Notes: a model not told the origin generated them from the sequence alone. A DNA stretch of 60,914 nt from Deltaproteobacteria bacterium (GCA_019310485.1 JAFDEF010000028.1:1-60914), one strand, 5' to 3'. Shown: positions 18,317-26,949, numbered from the stretch's first letter. Numbers and translations are program-made.

Positions 18317-18332
18317 ATTTATTACATTTAAG
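18302..18332 (+). repeat. RAYT-type dispersed repeat, copy B
   Basis: Same element as at 11812, with one base changed (ACTTAAATT in place of ACTTACATT). That change creates the TAA stop of rsmE. It overlaps the last five codons of that gene. Confidence 0.9.
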
Positions 18333-18464
18333 CCCGCTCGCTGCTTGCTGTTTCGTTCCTTCGGAAAGAAGCTTATGCCTATTCCCTTTCCGTCCCTTCC
18401 TTGTTTCAAGGCATCTGTTTCTTGCACTAGCTTGCCAGCAGGGTCGCAGAAAAGCACCAGCCCG

Positions 18465-19370
18465 CTATTCAAATTCTTCAGATTCTTCTGCAGGATAAAA
18501 CAGGTAGGCATGCTTTTCCTCGGGTTGGAGTACCTCTTCAAGCAAGAGACACTGTTCTGCGCTTTTCCTGAATTCCTGGGCCTCCTTTTCCATGCGGCGC
18601 AATTTTTCGGGAATCCCATGCTCTTTCAGGAGCATCTTTATTTCGTGGAAAAGTTCTTCGCTACCGTAAAGTAACGTTCCCTCATGCATGATTTTGCAGG
18701 CCACCATATGCTTGTAGGTGTCAAATGCCAGTTGTACTCTTATACGATCCATGTTCTTGACCGTGTAATCGATCTCTTCCCGTATATGGGGCGTTATCAG
18801 AAGGCGATACTTTTCCTGGTAGATTGCATCATCCAGCCTTTTCACGATTCTTTCTGGAACATGGCGGTCCACCACAACAACAAGATCCAGGTCAGAGCCT
18901 TTAACAAGTTTTCCGGTACTTCGTTCAGGGCGGGGCACATCATGTGCCATGTTGTAAACAATATCTCCGGCTAGAATGAAAGATGCATGTTCAAGAATCG
19001 GGAATACCGATTCAAACCTGCTTGCCAGGGCTGACACAACGGAAAATGCAAGTTCCGATTTAGCCCTGCTCACCTCGTGTATATGAGAAGCCAGGCTCTT
19101 GGCCCTATTTTCCAGTCGGGAAACTTCCCCCGGCAGCCCTATTGCACAATAAGTCAGGAACTCCCTGAGTATAGAGGGGGAAAGGCGGGCGAGGCCTTCA
19201 ACCCTTCGGTCCAGTCTCAGGAATCTTGTCCCTACCCTTTTGACAAGCAAGTTCTTTGACAGCCTACACGTCCTCCATACAAGCAGGGGGTCTGCTCCAA
19301 GGCTCTCAAGAATTTCTGAACCTGTCAGCGGTCCTTTTTCAGCTACAAGGCCAATGATTTGTTTTTCCAT
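18465..19370 (-). CDS. Winged-helix plus nucleotidyltransferase-fold protein
   Basis: A 301-residue protein I do not recognise by name. Residues 1-65 look like a winged helix (EKGPLTGSEILESLGADPLLVWRTC). The middle has GSDLDLVVVVD, the GSxLD signature of the minimal nucleotidyltransferase (pol-beta) fold, about 30 residues after the hydrophobic strand FILAGDIVYNMA. An insertion (PRPERSTGKLVK) lies just before the GSD motif. The C-terminus is charged and helical (EKLRRMEKEAQEFRKSAEQ). The two carboxylates of the motif are present, so nucleotide transfer is possible. It is followed at its 3' side by a dispersed repeat and preceded by the Cys-rich gene on the same strand. Confidence 0.6.
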   Translation of the reverse strand: MEKQIIGLVAEKGPLTGSEILESLGADPLLVWRTCRLSKNLLVKRVGTRFLRLDRRVEGLARLSPSILREFLTYCAIGLPGEVSRLENRAKSLASHIHEVSRAKSELAFSVVSALASRFESVFPILEHASFILAGDIVYNMAHDVPRPERSTGKLVKGSDLDLVVVVDRHVPERIVKRLDDAIYQEKYRLLITPHIREEIDYTVKNMDRIRVQLAFDTYKHMVACKIMHEGTLLYGSEELFHEIKMLLKEHGIPEKLRRMEKEAQEFRKSAEQCLLLEEVLQPEEKHAYLFYPAEESEEFE

Positions 19371-19515
19371 GATCCTAATTTCATAAGGCTGAAATGTTAC
19401 CCCATGGATGTTTACCCCGTATGAATGCCCTGTGTGGAAGCAGGGAATGTTGAATTAAGTTTTCCTCCGCTTTTTCGCACGTGGTTCAGGGCCCCGTGCC
19501 AAATTCCAAGGGGAT

Positions 19516-20364
19516 TTACTGAAAGTTGCTGGCAAAAGCTTCAACCCTTTCATCCACGTTCTCTTTTATACTTATTGCATGTTGTAGTGTAATCCTTGAT
19601 ACTGGAATTGCCAGCCTCAGGAAATCCAGAAAATCGTGATCCATATCAAGAAGGTGAACAAATAGTCCCTGTTGCTGCGGCAGAAGCTGCTTTTTCAGGG
19701 AAACTGAGAGCTCGTGAAAAAAGTCCTCAAACTCTTTTTTGAAAGCTTCGCTTTTCAAAAGATGCACTTTGTCCGTTCCCACAATACGGTTTATCAGATA
19801 TGCTGCTGCTCTTGGCAGGATTCTTGAGGAAAAGACAGGATAAACATCTCTGAATGATTCCCTGGTAAAGACCGCCGGGCTCTCTGATGAATATACGGCT
19901 TGCAGGATGTTTGTCCCCCACATGATTAAGTGAAAAAGCGGATTAATGCTTTTGCTTGAGTAGGAAAAAGAATCGAGGCCGTCAGCAAGATGAAGCCAGA
20001 ATCTTTTTTCCGGTAGGCTCAGAGCGGAAAAGATGGTTGCCTGGAGACATGATTCCCTGCGGCACTTATCCCCGTAGGCGACTCTGAAACGCAAGTCAAC
20101 GCCATTATTTTGAGCAGGGTGAAGGAGGCATCCCACCAGCTTGTAATCTCTATCTAGGTAGCCCATGGCCCAGCAACTGAATCCGGTAATCGGAACAATA
20201 TCGGTAGCCTTCCTGTCAAAGCAAGCGGTGTTTTCACGCAGGATGCGCCGTATGAAGTTCTTGTACTGCACGTGTTCATATCCGGGGGGACGGATAGGAG
20301 GGCAGCATCCAAAACAACTTTTTTCATCATCGGGCACGCAAAGAGTAGGAACTTCTTGCTTCAC
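19516..20364 (-). CDS. Conserved Cys-rich protein of unknown function
   Basis: A 282-residue protein with a cysteine-rich N-terminal half: CFGCCPPIRPPGYEH (residues 17-31), then Cys residues in TACF, FSCWAMGYL and GCLLHP, and CRRESC. The pattern suggests a metal or Fe-S site, reminiscent of YkgJ-type zinc/iron-chelating proteins, but I do not assign it. The second half is helical. The GTG start has AAAGG 9 bases upstream. It precedes the winged-helix nucleotidyltransferase gene by 145 bases on the same strand, so the two may be cotranscribed. Confidence 0.6.
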   Translation of the reverse strand: MKQEVPTLCVPDDEKSCFGCCPPIRPPGYEHVQYKNFIRRILRENTACFDRKATDIVPITGFSCWAMGYLDRDYKLVGCLLHPAQNNGVDLRFRVAYGDKCRRESCLQATIFSALSLPEKRFWLHLADGLDSFSYSSKSINPLFHLIMWGTNILQAVYSSESPAVFTRESFRDVYPVFSSRILPRAAAYLINRIVGTDKVHLLKSEAFKKEFEDFFHELSVSLKKQLLPQQQGLFVHLLDMDHDFLDFLRLAIPVSRITLQHAISIKENVDERVEAFASNFQ

Positions 20365-20969
20365 GGGCTCAAACCTTTCAGGGAAATGAGGACCGCTCTG
20401 GAGAGTGCATCTAGGTTAGCAGGAATTGTATTTTCGTCAACTCTAATCTCGCCTATACTATGTGTGAATACTTACCTGAAAACAGCCCCCTACCCCCGGG
20501 AAACGCTACGAGTAACGACTCTAATAAGTGAGGAGAAGGCTTTGCGGAGGCAGGACCATGGGGCTCTTTTCTCAAGAAACGAAGGTCTCAAGCAATCACA
20601 TTCAAGCCAGGTGCCACTCAGGCGTGCGGATGACCCTCCATGCTTGATTCATTGCATGGCATTTCATGAGAAATTTCCGATTAACTTTCCGCCCGCCTAA
20701 ACCCATCAGCCAGGGCTAGCTCCTTGCCCTCCGCTATTTCGTTCCTTCAAAAGGAACCCCATGTCCCTGCCTCCAGTAACTTATTCTTGTCACTTGTCAC
20801 TCGTAACTCGTAACTTTCTTGGCCCGGGAGGCTTGGAGCGAAAGAAAGGATTCCATGATCCTCCGAACAAAATACATGCCACGGGCATGGCACAGGCATC
20901 AGTTGTTGACAGGATGAGGGTTTCACAGGATAATTCAGGTAAGGCAAAGAATGAGCGGGGAATAGGAAA
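20365..20969. other. 605-base intergenic region with a GTGAC-type repeat tract
   Basis: No gene or RNA that I can support. A fragment similar to the palindromic element tail (TTTCCGATTAACTTTCCGCC) lies near 20680. A degenerate repeat tract lies at about 20769-20825: CCAGTAACTTATTC, then units TTGTCAC, TTGTCAC, TCGTAAC, TCGTAAC. A nearly identical block is at 31599-31645. Promoters for the divergent flanking genes must lie here but are not obvious. Confidence 0.55.
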
Positions 20970-22190
20970 GTGAATGAAACAGTGCCGGAAATGAGAAAAG
21001 ACTTAGATTTCGTGCCCATTCAGTACCAGGGCCGGCAAATGGTCTTGATCAGGGACCATCTTGGGCTTGTCCCTGACGGAAGGGCCATCGAGTTCCCTCT
21101 TTATGAGTTCATGACCCTGCTTGACGGCAAAAGAGACATCCGTGACCTCCAAATGGCTTTGATGCGATCACGCGGTGGGATGCTTGTTGATACTGATGAG
21201 GTAAAGCGTCTCCTGGCCCACCTTGATGAGTCCTTTCTTCTCGATTCAGAGACCTTCAGGAAGGCGAGGGACCAGATGGTCAAAGATTTTGCATCAAGAA
21301 ATGTGAGGCCATGCTCTCACTGCGGGCGCTCCTACCCCGGGGATCGATTTGAACTTGAAAAAAGGCTTGAGGAGATAGTCGGGAGCCATGAGCCGGTTGC
21401 GCCACCGGATGGTAAAATCGTGGCCCTTGTTTCCCCCCACATAGACCTTTCAGTTGGACTCAAGGCCTACTCCTGCTCATACCAATTGCTCAGGTACGTA
21501 TCGCCCAGCAGGGTGTTGCTACTGGGTGTTGGCCACCAGATGGCAGGAGACCTTTTCTCTATAACGGATAAGGATTTTGAAACTCCTCTCGGCGTGGTTG
21601 GAAGCGACCGGGAATGTGTAAAGATGTTGTGCGATGCAGGATCGGGGATCATTGCCGGGAATGACTTCGCTCACCGTTCCGAGCATTCCATCGAGTTTCA
21701 AATCCTTTTCCTGCAACACATGCTTCCGGCATCTTCTTTCAAGATTGTTCCGATTCTTTCCGGATTTATTAAGGCGTGCATTCCAGCGTACACGCGGGAA
21801 GCATACCTGAAGAAAGCCGGCCCCTTGCTGAAGGTACTAAATGAGATTATAAGTCAAGAACAGGAAACGACCCTGATCGTGGCGGGCGTTGATTTTTCGC
21901 ACGTGGGCCCTAAGTTCGGGCACGATTCCCCCGCACGCTACCTCTCTGCCCAGAGCGAAGCTCACGACAAAAATCTTCTTGACCATCTTGTAGGGCTGGA
22001 TGCTGACAGGTTCTGGGAAGAATCAATAAGAGTTGAGGATCGCTTCAATGTATGCGGCTTTTCCGCACTTGCCTGCTTTCTTGAGATCCTACCCCAGTCA
22101 AGGGGCAAAGTGCTCCACTATGAAACATGGTACGAAGAGCCGACAAAATCGGCGGTGAGCTTTGCCTCCGCTGTTTTCACCCGCCAGTAA
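20970..22190 (+). CDS. amrB: AmmeMemoRadiSam system protein B (Memo family) with an N-terminal PqqD/RRE-like domain
   Basis: Memo-family metalloprotein. The C-terminal 280 residues carry the family marks: CGRSYPGD, VSPHIDLSVG, LLGVGHQ, EHSIEFQILFLQ, DFSHVG and NVCGFSALACF, with His residues in the SPHID, GVGHQ, EHS and DFSH motifs. Residues about 15-95 form an extra domain: PIQYQGRQMVLIRD, PLYEFMTLLDGKRDIRDL and DEVKRLLAHLDESFLLD. This resembles the PqqD/RRE fold used to hold substrates for radical SAM enzymes. The partners (AMMECR1 and radical SAM proteins) are not in this window. The biochemical role of the bacterial system is unsettled. The GTG start has AGGAAA nearby but is only moderately supported. 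Confidence 0.88.
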   Translation: MNETVPEMRKDLDFVPIQYQGRQMVLIRDHLGLVPDGRAIEFPLYEFMTLLDGKRDIRDLQMALMRSRGGMLVDTDEVKRLLAHLDESFLLDSETFRKARDQMVKDFASRNVRPCSHCGRSYPGDRFELEKRLEEIVGSHEPVAPPDGKIVALVSPHIDLSVGLKAYSCSYQLLRYVSPSRVLLLGVGHQMAGDLFSITDKDFETPLGVVGSDRECVKMLCDAGSGIIAGNDFAHRSEHSIEFQILFLQHMLPASSFKIVPILSGFIKACIPAYTREAYLKKAGPLLKVLNEIISQEQETTLIVAGVDFSHVGPKFGHDSPARYLSAQSEAHDKNLLDHLVGLDADRFWEESIRVEDRFNVCGFSALACFLEILPQSRGKVLHYETWYEEPTKSAVSFASAVFTRQ

Positions 22191-22222
22191 AGCCGAAACC
22201 CAAGAACCGAGGTCAGGCATCT

Positions 22223-23263
22223 CTACCTCTGGCTCAGACCCGAAATCAGCATACTCCTTCTTTGCCTGGCAAGTTCCCTTTTGTCGGCCACCTCATCTGA
22301 CTCGTCTATGATTTCTCTTCCAAGTATCTCTTCAAGAATATCTTCAAGCGAGATGAGTCCGGCTAGCCCCCCATATTCGTCTATTACAACAAAGAGATGC
22401 TGATGGGTGCTCATGAACTCCATGAGTATGTTGCTGAGCCGGGCAGTTTCAACCACAAAGTGGGCTGGCCTCATGAGTTCAGTAAGTGGCTTGTCTTTTT
22501 CCCCTCTTGCAAGGGCGATAAAAAGTTCCTTGGTTAGCACAATGCCTACAATATCTTCACTGTCTCGATCATATACGGGAAATCGGCTGTGCTCCCAATT
22601 AGTACGTGTTTTTGCAGCTTCTTCGAGAGAAAGATGCTCGCTAAGAGAAAAAACAACCGTCCTCGGCGTCATCACGTCTTTTACAGTTCTTTTATCCAGC
22701 GACAAAATGTTGTCTATGACGGTTTCCTGATACTCCTTGATGCCTCCTGTGCGAAGGCTGATCCTCGCCATGGTTTTCAGTTCATCAGGTGAAACTGATT
22801 CCGCTGGCTTGTGCTGAGCCACCAATCCGGTAATAAGGCCTATAAGCCAGATAGCCGGCCTCATAAAGCTTACAAGTCCTTTCAAGGGATAAGCGACAAG
22901 AGTTACAAGCGATTTTCCGTACATTACCCCGGCTGTTTTGGGGATGACTTCGGAAAATATCAATATGGCCAGAGTAAAAAGAGCAGAAAAATATCCCAGC
23001 CACCTGTAACCGAAAACCGCGGTCGCAGCAGACCCGGCAAAGGCAGCTCCTGCAGTGTTGGCGATGGTATTCAGGGTAAGTATTGCAGCTATAGGCCTGT
23101 CAACCTTGCTGCGGAGCTGCTTGAAAATTTGTGCCCCCGATTTTTTTTCCTGAACCATTGTCTCAATGTGCCGAAGAGGCACTGAATACAGAACTGCCTC
23201 GAAAAGAGAGCAGCATGCGGAAATTATCATGGCACCGCCAACGGCGATAATTAACTCAACCAT
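22223..23263 (-). CDS. CNNM/CBS-domain membrane protein (CorC/HlyC-like, short form)
   Basis: CNNM (DUF21) transporter-like protein: four hydrophobic helices in residues 1-140 (IISACCSLFEAVLYSV, LNTIANTAGAAFAG, LAILIFSEVIPKTAGV), then a CBS pair (VKDVMTPRTVVFSL... and LMRPAHFVVE...FVVIDEYGGLAGLISLEDILEEILG). The C-terminal CorC_HlyC domain of longer relatives is absent; it ends 25 residues after the second CBS. Family members are linked to Mg2+/Co2+ efflux or resistance. It is downstream of mobA on the same strand, 108 bases away, and converges with the Memo gene. Confidence 0.9.
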   Translation of the reverse strand: MVELIIAVGGAMIISACCSLFEAVLYSVPLRHIETMVQEKKSGAQIFKQLRSKVDRPIAAILTLNTIANTAGAAFAGSAATAVFGYRWLGYFSALFTLAILIFSEVIPKTAGVMYGKSLVTLVAYPLKGLVSFMRPAIWLIGLITGLVAQHKPAESVSPDELKTMARISLRTGGIKEYQETVIDNILSLDKRTVKDVMTPRTVVFSLSEHLSLEEAAKTRTNWEHSRFPVYDRDSEDIVGIVLTKELFIALARGEKDKPLTELMRPAHFVVETARLSNILMEFMSTHQHLFVVIDEYGGLAGLISLEDILEEILGREIIDESDEVADKRELARQRRSMLISGLSQR

Positions 23264-23371
23264 TATAGATAAACCCCCCGAAATTTTTTGTTGCCACCTG
23301 GATTAACCATTTCACCGGCTGTTTCCTGCCTGTGTTGCTATTTTAGCCAGGGACTTGCGAAGGCCCTGGTT

Positions 23372-23989
23372 CTACGTCATAGGGAGATCCTTTGGCTTGT
23401 TGATGTTCAGGAAACATTTCAAGTGGGGATCAAAAGCCCTGATTTGAGCTTCGTCCACATACAGGGTATTCACTTCAGAGAGGAACTTAATAATCTGGAG
23501 CTGCCCTGTATCTATTAGTTTCTTTATGGCTGGAATGCATTTTTTTGTGTAAAGGGCGTGAAGTGGTTCAATCATCCAGTCTATCTTGGGGACAACGACA
23601 TCGTACCCCGCCTTTGAGGCTACCATGTGCCTGATCAAGGATGTATTGAGAAAAGGCATGTCACATGCCACGAAAAATCCGGCTTTTCCGGGGACGGTCT
23701 TGAGCCCGGTGTACACACCTCCAATGGGCCCCAGCCCTTTGATGAGGTCCTCTACCATGGGAAGCTCAAGGTAGGCGTACTCCCGGGGATCATTGGTAAC
23801 AAGCATCACGTGCTCAAACACTGAGCGCATAGCGCTAACAACCCTCTCAATAAGAGGAATGCCGCAAACCTCAACAAATGCTTTGTTCTTGCCGTAGCGA
23901 GTGCTTTTGCCGCCCAGGAGAATCACCCCTGTAACGTCCCTTATACCTGTCCTTTTTTCTGCTGGATCGTTTGATTGGGAGGAACTCAT
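23372..23989 (-). CDS. mobA: Molybdenum cofactor guanylyltransferase MobA
   Basis: Adds GMP to molybdopterin cofactor to make the bis-MGD form used by DMSO-reductase-family enzymes such as formate dehydrogenase. Landmarks: the nucleotide loop VILLGGKSTRYGKNKAF (canonical LAGGxSxRMGxDKA), LIKGLGPIGGVYTGL, and the metal-binding ACDMPFL. Length 205 is normal. It starts 9 bases after the epimerase gene and is probably in one operon with it. Its presence implies molybdo- or tungstoenzymes elsewhere in the genome. Confidence 0.92.
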   Translation of the reverse strand: MSSSQSNDPAEKRTGIRDVTGVILLGGKSTRYGKNKAFVEVCGIPLIERVVSAMRSVFEHVMLVTNDPREYAYLELPMVEDLIKGLGPIGGVYTGLKTVPGKAGFFVACDMPFLNTSLIRHMVASKAGYDVVVPKIDWMIEPLHALYTKKCIPAIKKLIDTGQLQIIKFLSEVNTLYVDEAQIRAFDPHLKCFLNINKPKDLPMT

Positions 23990-23998
23990 TACTCCAGG

Positions 23999-24403
23999 TC
24001 ATTCTCTTTCACATATTTCGACGAGAACGCCGTTAGTTTCCCTGGGATGGATAAAGGCGATGCGAGCACCTCCAGCCCCGTTTCGGGGCTTTTGATCAAT
24101 CAGCCTCACTCCTTTTCGCTTCAACTCTTCAAGGGCTTCTTCAATATTTTCCACCCGGAACGCGATGTGTTGTATGCCTTCACCACGCGATTCTATGTAC
24201 TTGGCCACTGGACCGTCAGGATGGGTGGACTCTAGGAGCTCTACCTCGCTTTCCATGATGGGGATAAACGCTACGTTGACCTTCTGGTCGGCGACTTCTT
24301 CAATATCCTGGATTTCTAACCCCAGGACATCGGTGTAGAACTTGCCTGCATCTTTGATCGCCTTTACTGCAATTCCAATATGGTCTATTTGTTTGATTCT
24401 CAT
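23999..24403 (-). CDS. mce: Methylmalonyl-CoA epimerase
   Basis: Glyoxalase-fold epimerase interconverting (S)- and (R)-methylmalonyl-CoA in propionate/succinate metabolism. Metal-binding residues are in IDHIGIAV (His), GIQHIAFRV (His) and GVLVEICE (Glu), with catalytic-region elements [16 protein letters not shown]. The ATG at 24403 is chosen because GGAGGT lies 4 bases upstream; an earlier GTG at 24415 overlaps that site. Length 134 fits the family. It heads a short operon with mobA. The methylmalonyl-CoA mutase is not in the window. Confidence 0.93.
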   Translation of the reverse strand: MRIKQIDHIGIAVKAIKDAGKFYTDVLGLEIQDIEEVADQKVNVAFIPIMESEVELLESTHPDGPVAKYIESRGEGIQHIAFRVENIEEALEELKRKGVRLIDQKPRNGAGGARIAFIHPRETNGVLVEICERE

Positions 24404-24655
24404 CTCAACCTCCACTAACTATTAACAGGATACATTAGAATCCTTGCTTTTGCAAACCTCATCTCCTGAACTGCGGCCTCCCGCCGGTCGCATGGGAAAA
24501 ACCCCTTCCACCCCTTTTTGGTGACCTGTTAGTGTGGTGCTAATTCAAAGCAAAATTGTTCCGCGGGGTCAAGCTGAAATTAATCTGCCGGATCAAGAGA
24601 GAAGTTTTTGAAAACGACCTGACCTCATTCACGGCCTTACCAACTATGTGGAGCC

Positions 24656-24772
24656 CCACGGGCAAGCCCGTGGCACCACTTAGTCTCGCCGAATTGCTTC
24701 GCAATCGGCGGGACTTAGTGGTACGACATCCCGCCCGCCCTTAACCGCATTCATCCACGTCTGCGGGCGGGG
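24656..24772. repeat. Cluster of three palindromes in a 490-base intergenic region
   Basis: The region between the epimerase and metal-binding-protein genes (24404-24894) has no gene. It contains three adjacent inverted repeats: CCACGGGC/GCCCGTGG (24656-24673), ACCACTTAGTCTCGCCG paired with GGCGGGACTTAGTGGT (24675-24722), and CCCGCCCGC/GCGGGCGGG (24730-24771). They resemble parts of the palindromic element found elsewhere but are not a full copy. Confidence 0.6.
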
Positions 24773-24894
24773 TAAAGGCACAAACAGTAAAGGCAGATCA
24801 GGGTTGCTTATCTATCTGTATTTAATGTATGGTAGCGAAAAAACTGAGAGCACTTTCTTTATTATCTTTAAGGAGTTTGACCGGGAGCCGCCAA

Positions 24895-25785
24895 ATGAAA
24901 ACAAAAGCAAGGCCCTCTGCAGCTATTTTGCTGACCTTTTTGATATCATCTCTACTTGCGCCGGTCCATGGGGTGGCTGCAACCCCAGTCAAAGTCGTGG
25001 TCAGTATTCTACCCCAAAAGTACTTTCTTCAAAAGATAGGGGGAGAGTTCGTTGACGTATCCGTGATGGTGCTCCCGGGCGCAAACCCGGCAACTTATGA
25101 ACCTAAAGCCCGTCAGATGGCGGCACTGACAAAGGCAAAGATTTACTTCGCAATCGGGGTTCCCTTTGAAAAAAGGTGGCTGCCGCGGTTTGCTAAGTTC
25201 AATTCCAAGATGGTGATTGTTCACACTGAAGAGGGCATAGAGAAAGTAGCAATGAAAAGCTTTAATCCCGGGTCGCGTAAAAGCCGATCAGCAGGCATTA
25301 AGGACCCCCATGTTTGGCTTTCACCTCCGCTCGTGATGATACAGGCGCGCAACATTCTTCGTGGCCTGGTAAAGGTAGACAGAGAACACAGGCAGGTATA
25401 CGAGACCAACTATAAGAATTTTATACTGGAGCTCGTGAATCTTGATCTGGAAATCCAGGACATGATTTCTGCTGATAAGGCTGGTGGAGTATTCATGGTT
25501 TATCATCCGTCATGGGGGTATTTTGCAAAGACCTACGGGCTGAGACAGGTCTCCATTGAAATGGAAGGAAAGGAACCTTCTCCAAAGCAACTGGAGACTC
25601 TGATTCGATTTGCAATAAATGAAGGCATTAATGTCATTTTTGTTCAGCCGGAGTTTTCCACAAAAAGTGCCCTGACCATTGCGGGAGCTATCAAGGCAAA
25701 GGTAGCGCCTGCGGACCCCCTGGCACTTAACTGGGCAGATAACCTGAGAAAGGTGGCCAGGGAGTTTGTCTCAGCCTTGAAATAA
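24895..25785 (+). CDS. Metal ABC transporter substrate-binding protein (ZnuA/TroA-like), orphan
   Basis: Cluster A-I zinc/manganese-binding protein, secreted to the periplasm. The ATG at 24895 gives a clean signal peptide (AILLTFLISSLLAPVHGVAA) with GGGAG upstream; an earlier ATG at 24829 would only add an unlikely leader. Metal ligands: HVWLSP (His), YHPSWGYFAKTYGL (His) and VQPEFSTKSA (Glu). The first usual ligand, His in NPHTYEP, is Ala (NPATYEP). There is no His-rich loop. No permease or ATPase gene is adjacent, so the transporter partner is elsewhere or lost. It precedes a cation exchanger gene by 99 bases. Confidence 0.85.
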   Translation: MKTKARPSAAILLTFLISSLLAPVHGVAATPVKVVVSILPQKYFLQKIGGEFVDVSVMVLPGANPATYEPKARQMAALTKAKIYFAIGVPFEKRWLPRFAKFNSKMVIVHTEEGIEKVAMKSFNPGSRKSRSAGIKDPHVWLSPPLVMIQARNILRGLVKVDREHRQVYETNYKNFILELVNLDLEIQDMISADKAGGVFMVYHPSWGYFAKTYGLRQVSIEMEGKEPSPKQLETLIRFAINEGINVIFVQPEFSTKSALTIAGAIKAKVAPADPLALNWADNLRKVAREFVSALK

Positions 25786-25884
25786 AAGGAACGTCGCTTT
25801 CCCGAAGGCACACAGAAAATAAGCTGGTTTTTGTTGTGCAGATGGCCTGATCTTAATGCATCATGGTTCTTAAAGCGAGGTATT

Positions 25885-26934
25885 ATGTCACTAATCCTTG
25901 TTCGTTGGATTGCTGATGAGGCATTACTCTACGGTTTTGTGGAACATCTTCCCACCATCTTATTGCTCGTCCTCGTCTTTGTGTGTATCCTGATCCTTTC
26001 AAAAGGCGCAGACTGGATGATAGAGGGCGTTGTAGCGCTTTCTTCGAGGACTGGGCTTCCCAGGATCGTTATAGGTGCCACGATCATTTCTCTTGGTACA
26101 ACCACCCCTGAAGCCTTTGTTTCTGTGATGGCGGCATGGATGGGTGATCCGGGACTGGCGCTGGGAAACGGCGTTGGCTCCATTATCGCGGACACGGGTC
26201 TTATATTTGGTCTGACCTGCAGTATTGCAACAGTTCCGGTGAACCGTTTCATACTGAACAGGACCGGATGGGTACAGGTAGGGTCAGCCACCCTTCTGGT
26301 TGTGATCTCCCTTGGGGCGCTACTGGTTGCAAGGCCAAACCCTGTGCTGGGCAGGGCAACGGGGCTTTTTTTCCTGGCCCTGCTGGTCTGCTACCTCTTG
26401 GCGAGCTATGTTTGGGCAAAACAGGGGGCTGCGGACATCATTGAGGTACCTGAAACAATACCGGAGGCTTCTCTGGGAAAGTCATGTTTTATGATAGCCG
26501 GAGGGCTTTTGCTTGTTGTAGTAAGTGCGCGCGTACTGATTCCTTGTGCCTCTGCGCTTGCAAAGAGAATTGGAGTCCCTGAGGACGTGATCGCTGCTAC
26601 CATGGTGGCCTTTGGCACCTCACTTCCCGAACTCATGACAGCCGTTGCCTCTGTGAGGAAAGGGCACCCTGAGATTATGGTAGGGAATATCGTTGGAGCA
26701 GATGTTCTAAATTGCCTCTTTGTGATCGGCGCTGCGGCGGTGGCAAGACCTTTGGAAATTCCCGGCAATTTTTTCACATTTCATTTCCCTGCTATGCTGA
26801 TTATTTTATATTCTTTCCGTGTCTTTATCTTCATGAACAAAGATGGCCGCTTCAAGAGATTTCAGGGGATTTGGCTGCTTGGTGTATATGTAGTATACGT
26901 AGTCCTTCAATACACCATAGGGGGACGCTCTTAA
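25885..26934 (+). CDS. CaCA-family Na+/Ca2+ exchanger-like membrane protein
   Basis: Cation/calcium antiporter with the two alpha repeats expected: GATIISLGTTTPEAFVS with GNGVGS (alpha-1) and ATMVAFGTSLPELMTAVAS with VGNIVGADVLN (alpha-2), each carrying the ion-binding Glu. About ten hydrophobic helices. The ATG at 25885 is preferred, with GAGG 5 bases upstream; the frame extends to 25831. The protein ends in GGRS, and that end plus the TAA stop are supplied by a dispersed repeat. The Wzz protein at 53532 ends with the same four residues for the same reason. Confidence 0.9.
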   Translation: MSLILVRWIADEALLYGFVEHLPTILLLVLVFVCILILSKGADWMIEGVVALSSRTGLPRIVIGATIISLGTTTPEAFVSVMAAWMGDPGLALGNGVGSIIADTGLIFGLTCSIATVPVNRFILNRTGWVQVGSATLLVVISLGALLVARPNPVLGRATGLFFLALLVCYLLASYVWAKQGAADIIEVPETIPEASLGKSCFMIAGGLLLVVVSARVLIPCASALAKRIGVPEDVIAATMVAFGTSLPELMTAVASVRKGHPEIMVGNIVGADVLNCLFVIGAAAVARPLEIPGNFFTFHFPAMLIILYSFRVFIFMNKDGRFKRFQGIWLLGVYVVYVVLQYTIGGRS

Positions 26935-26949
26935 CTTATTAACTTACGG
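26920..26949 (+). repeat. Second dispersed repeat family, copy 1
   Basis: GGGGACGCTCTTAACTTATT followed by AACTTACGG. Further copies are at 53457 and 54774. This copy encodes the last codons and stop of the exchanger gene. The remaining intergenic sequence up to 27237 shows no gene or clear promoter. Confidence 0.85.

Noticed and set aside
18302..18332. RAYT-type repeat read as a transcription terminator
   Set aside because: The element is AT-rich with no stable stem or T run, and it occurs both at gene ends and before start codons.
24829..24894. Longer N-terminus of the ZnuA-like protein
   Set aside because: Adds a basic leader before an already complete signal peptide, and the ATG at 24895 has its own ribosome site.
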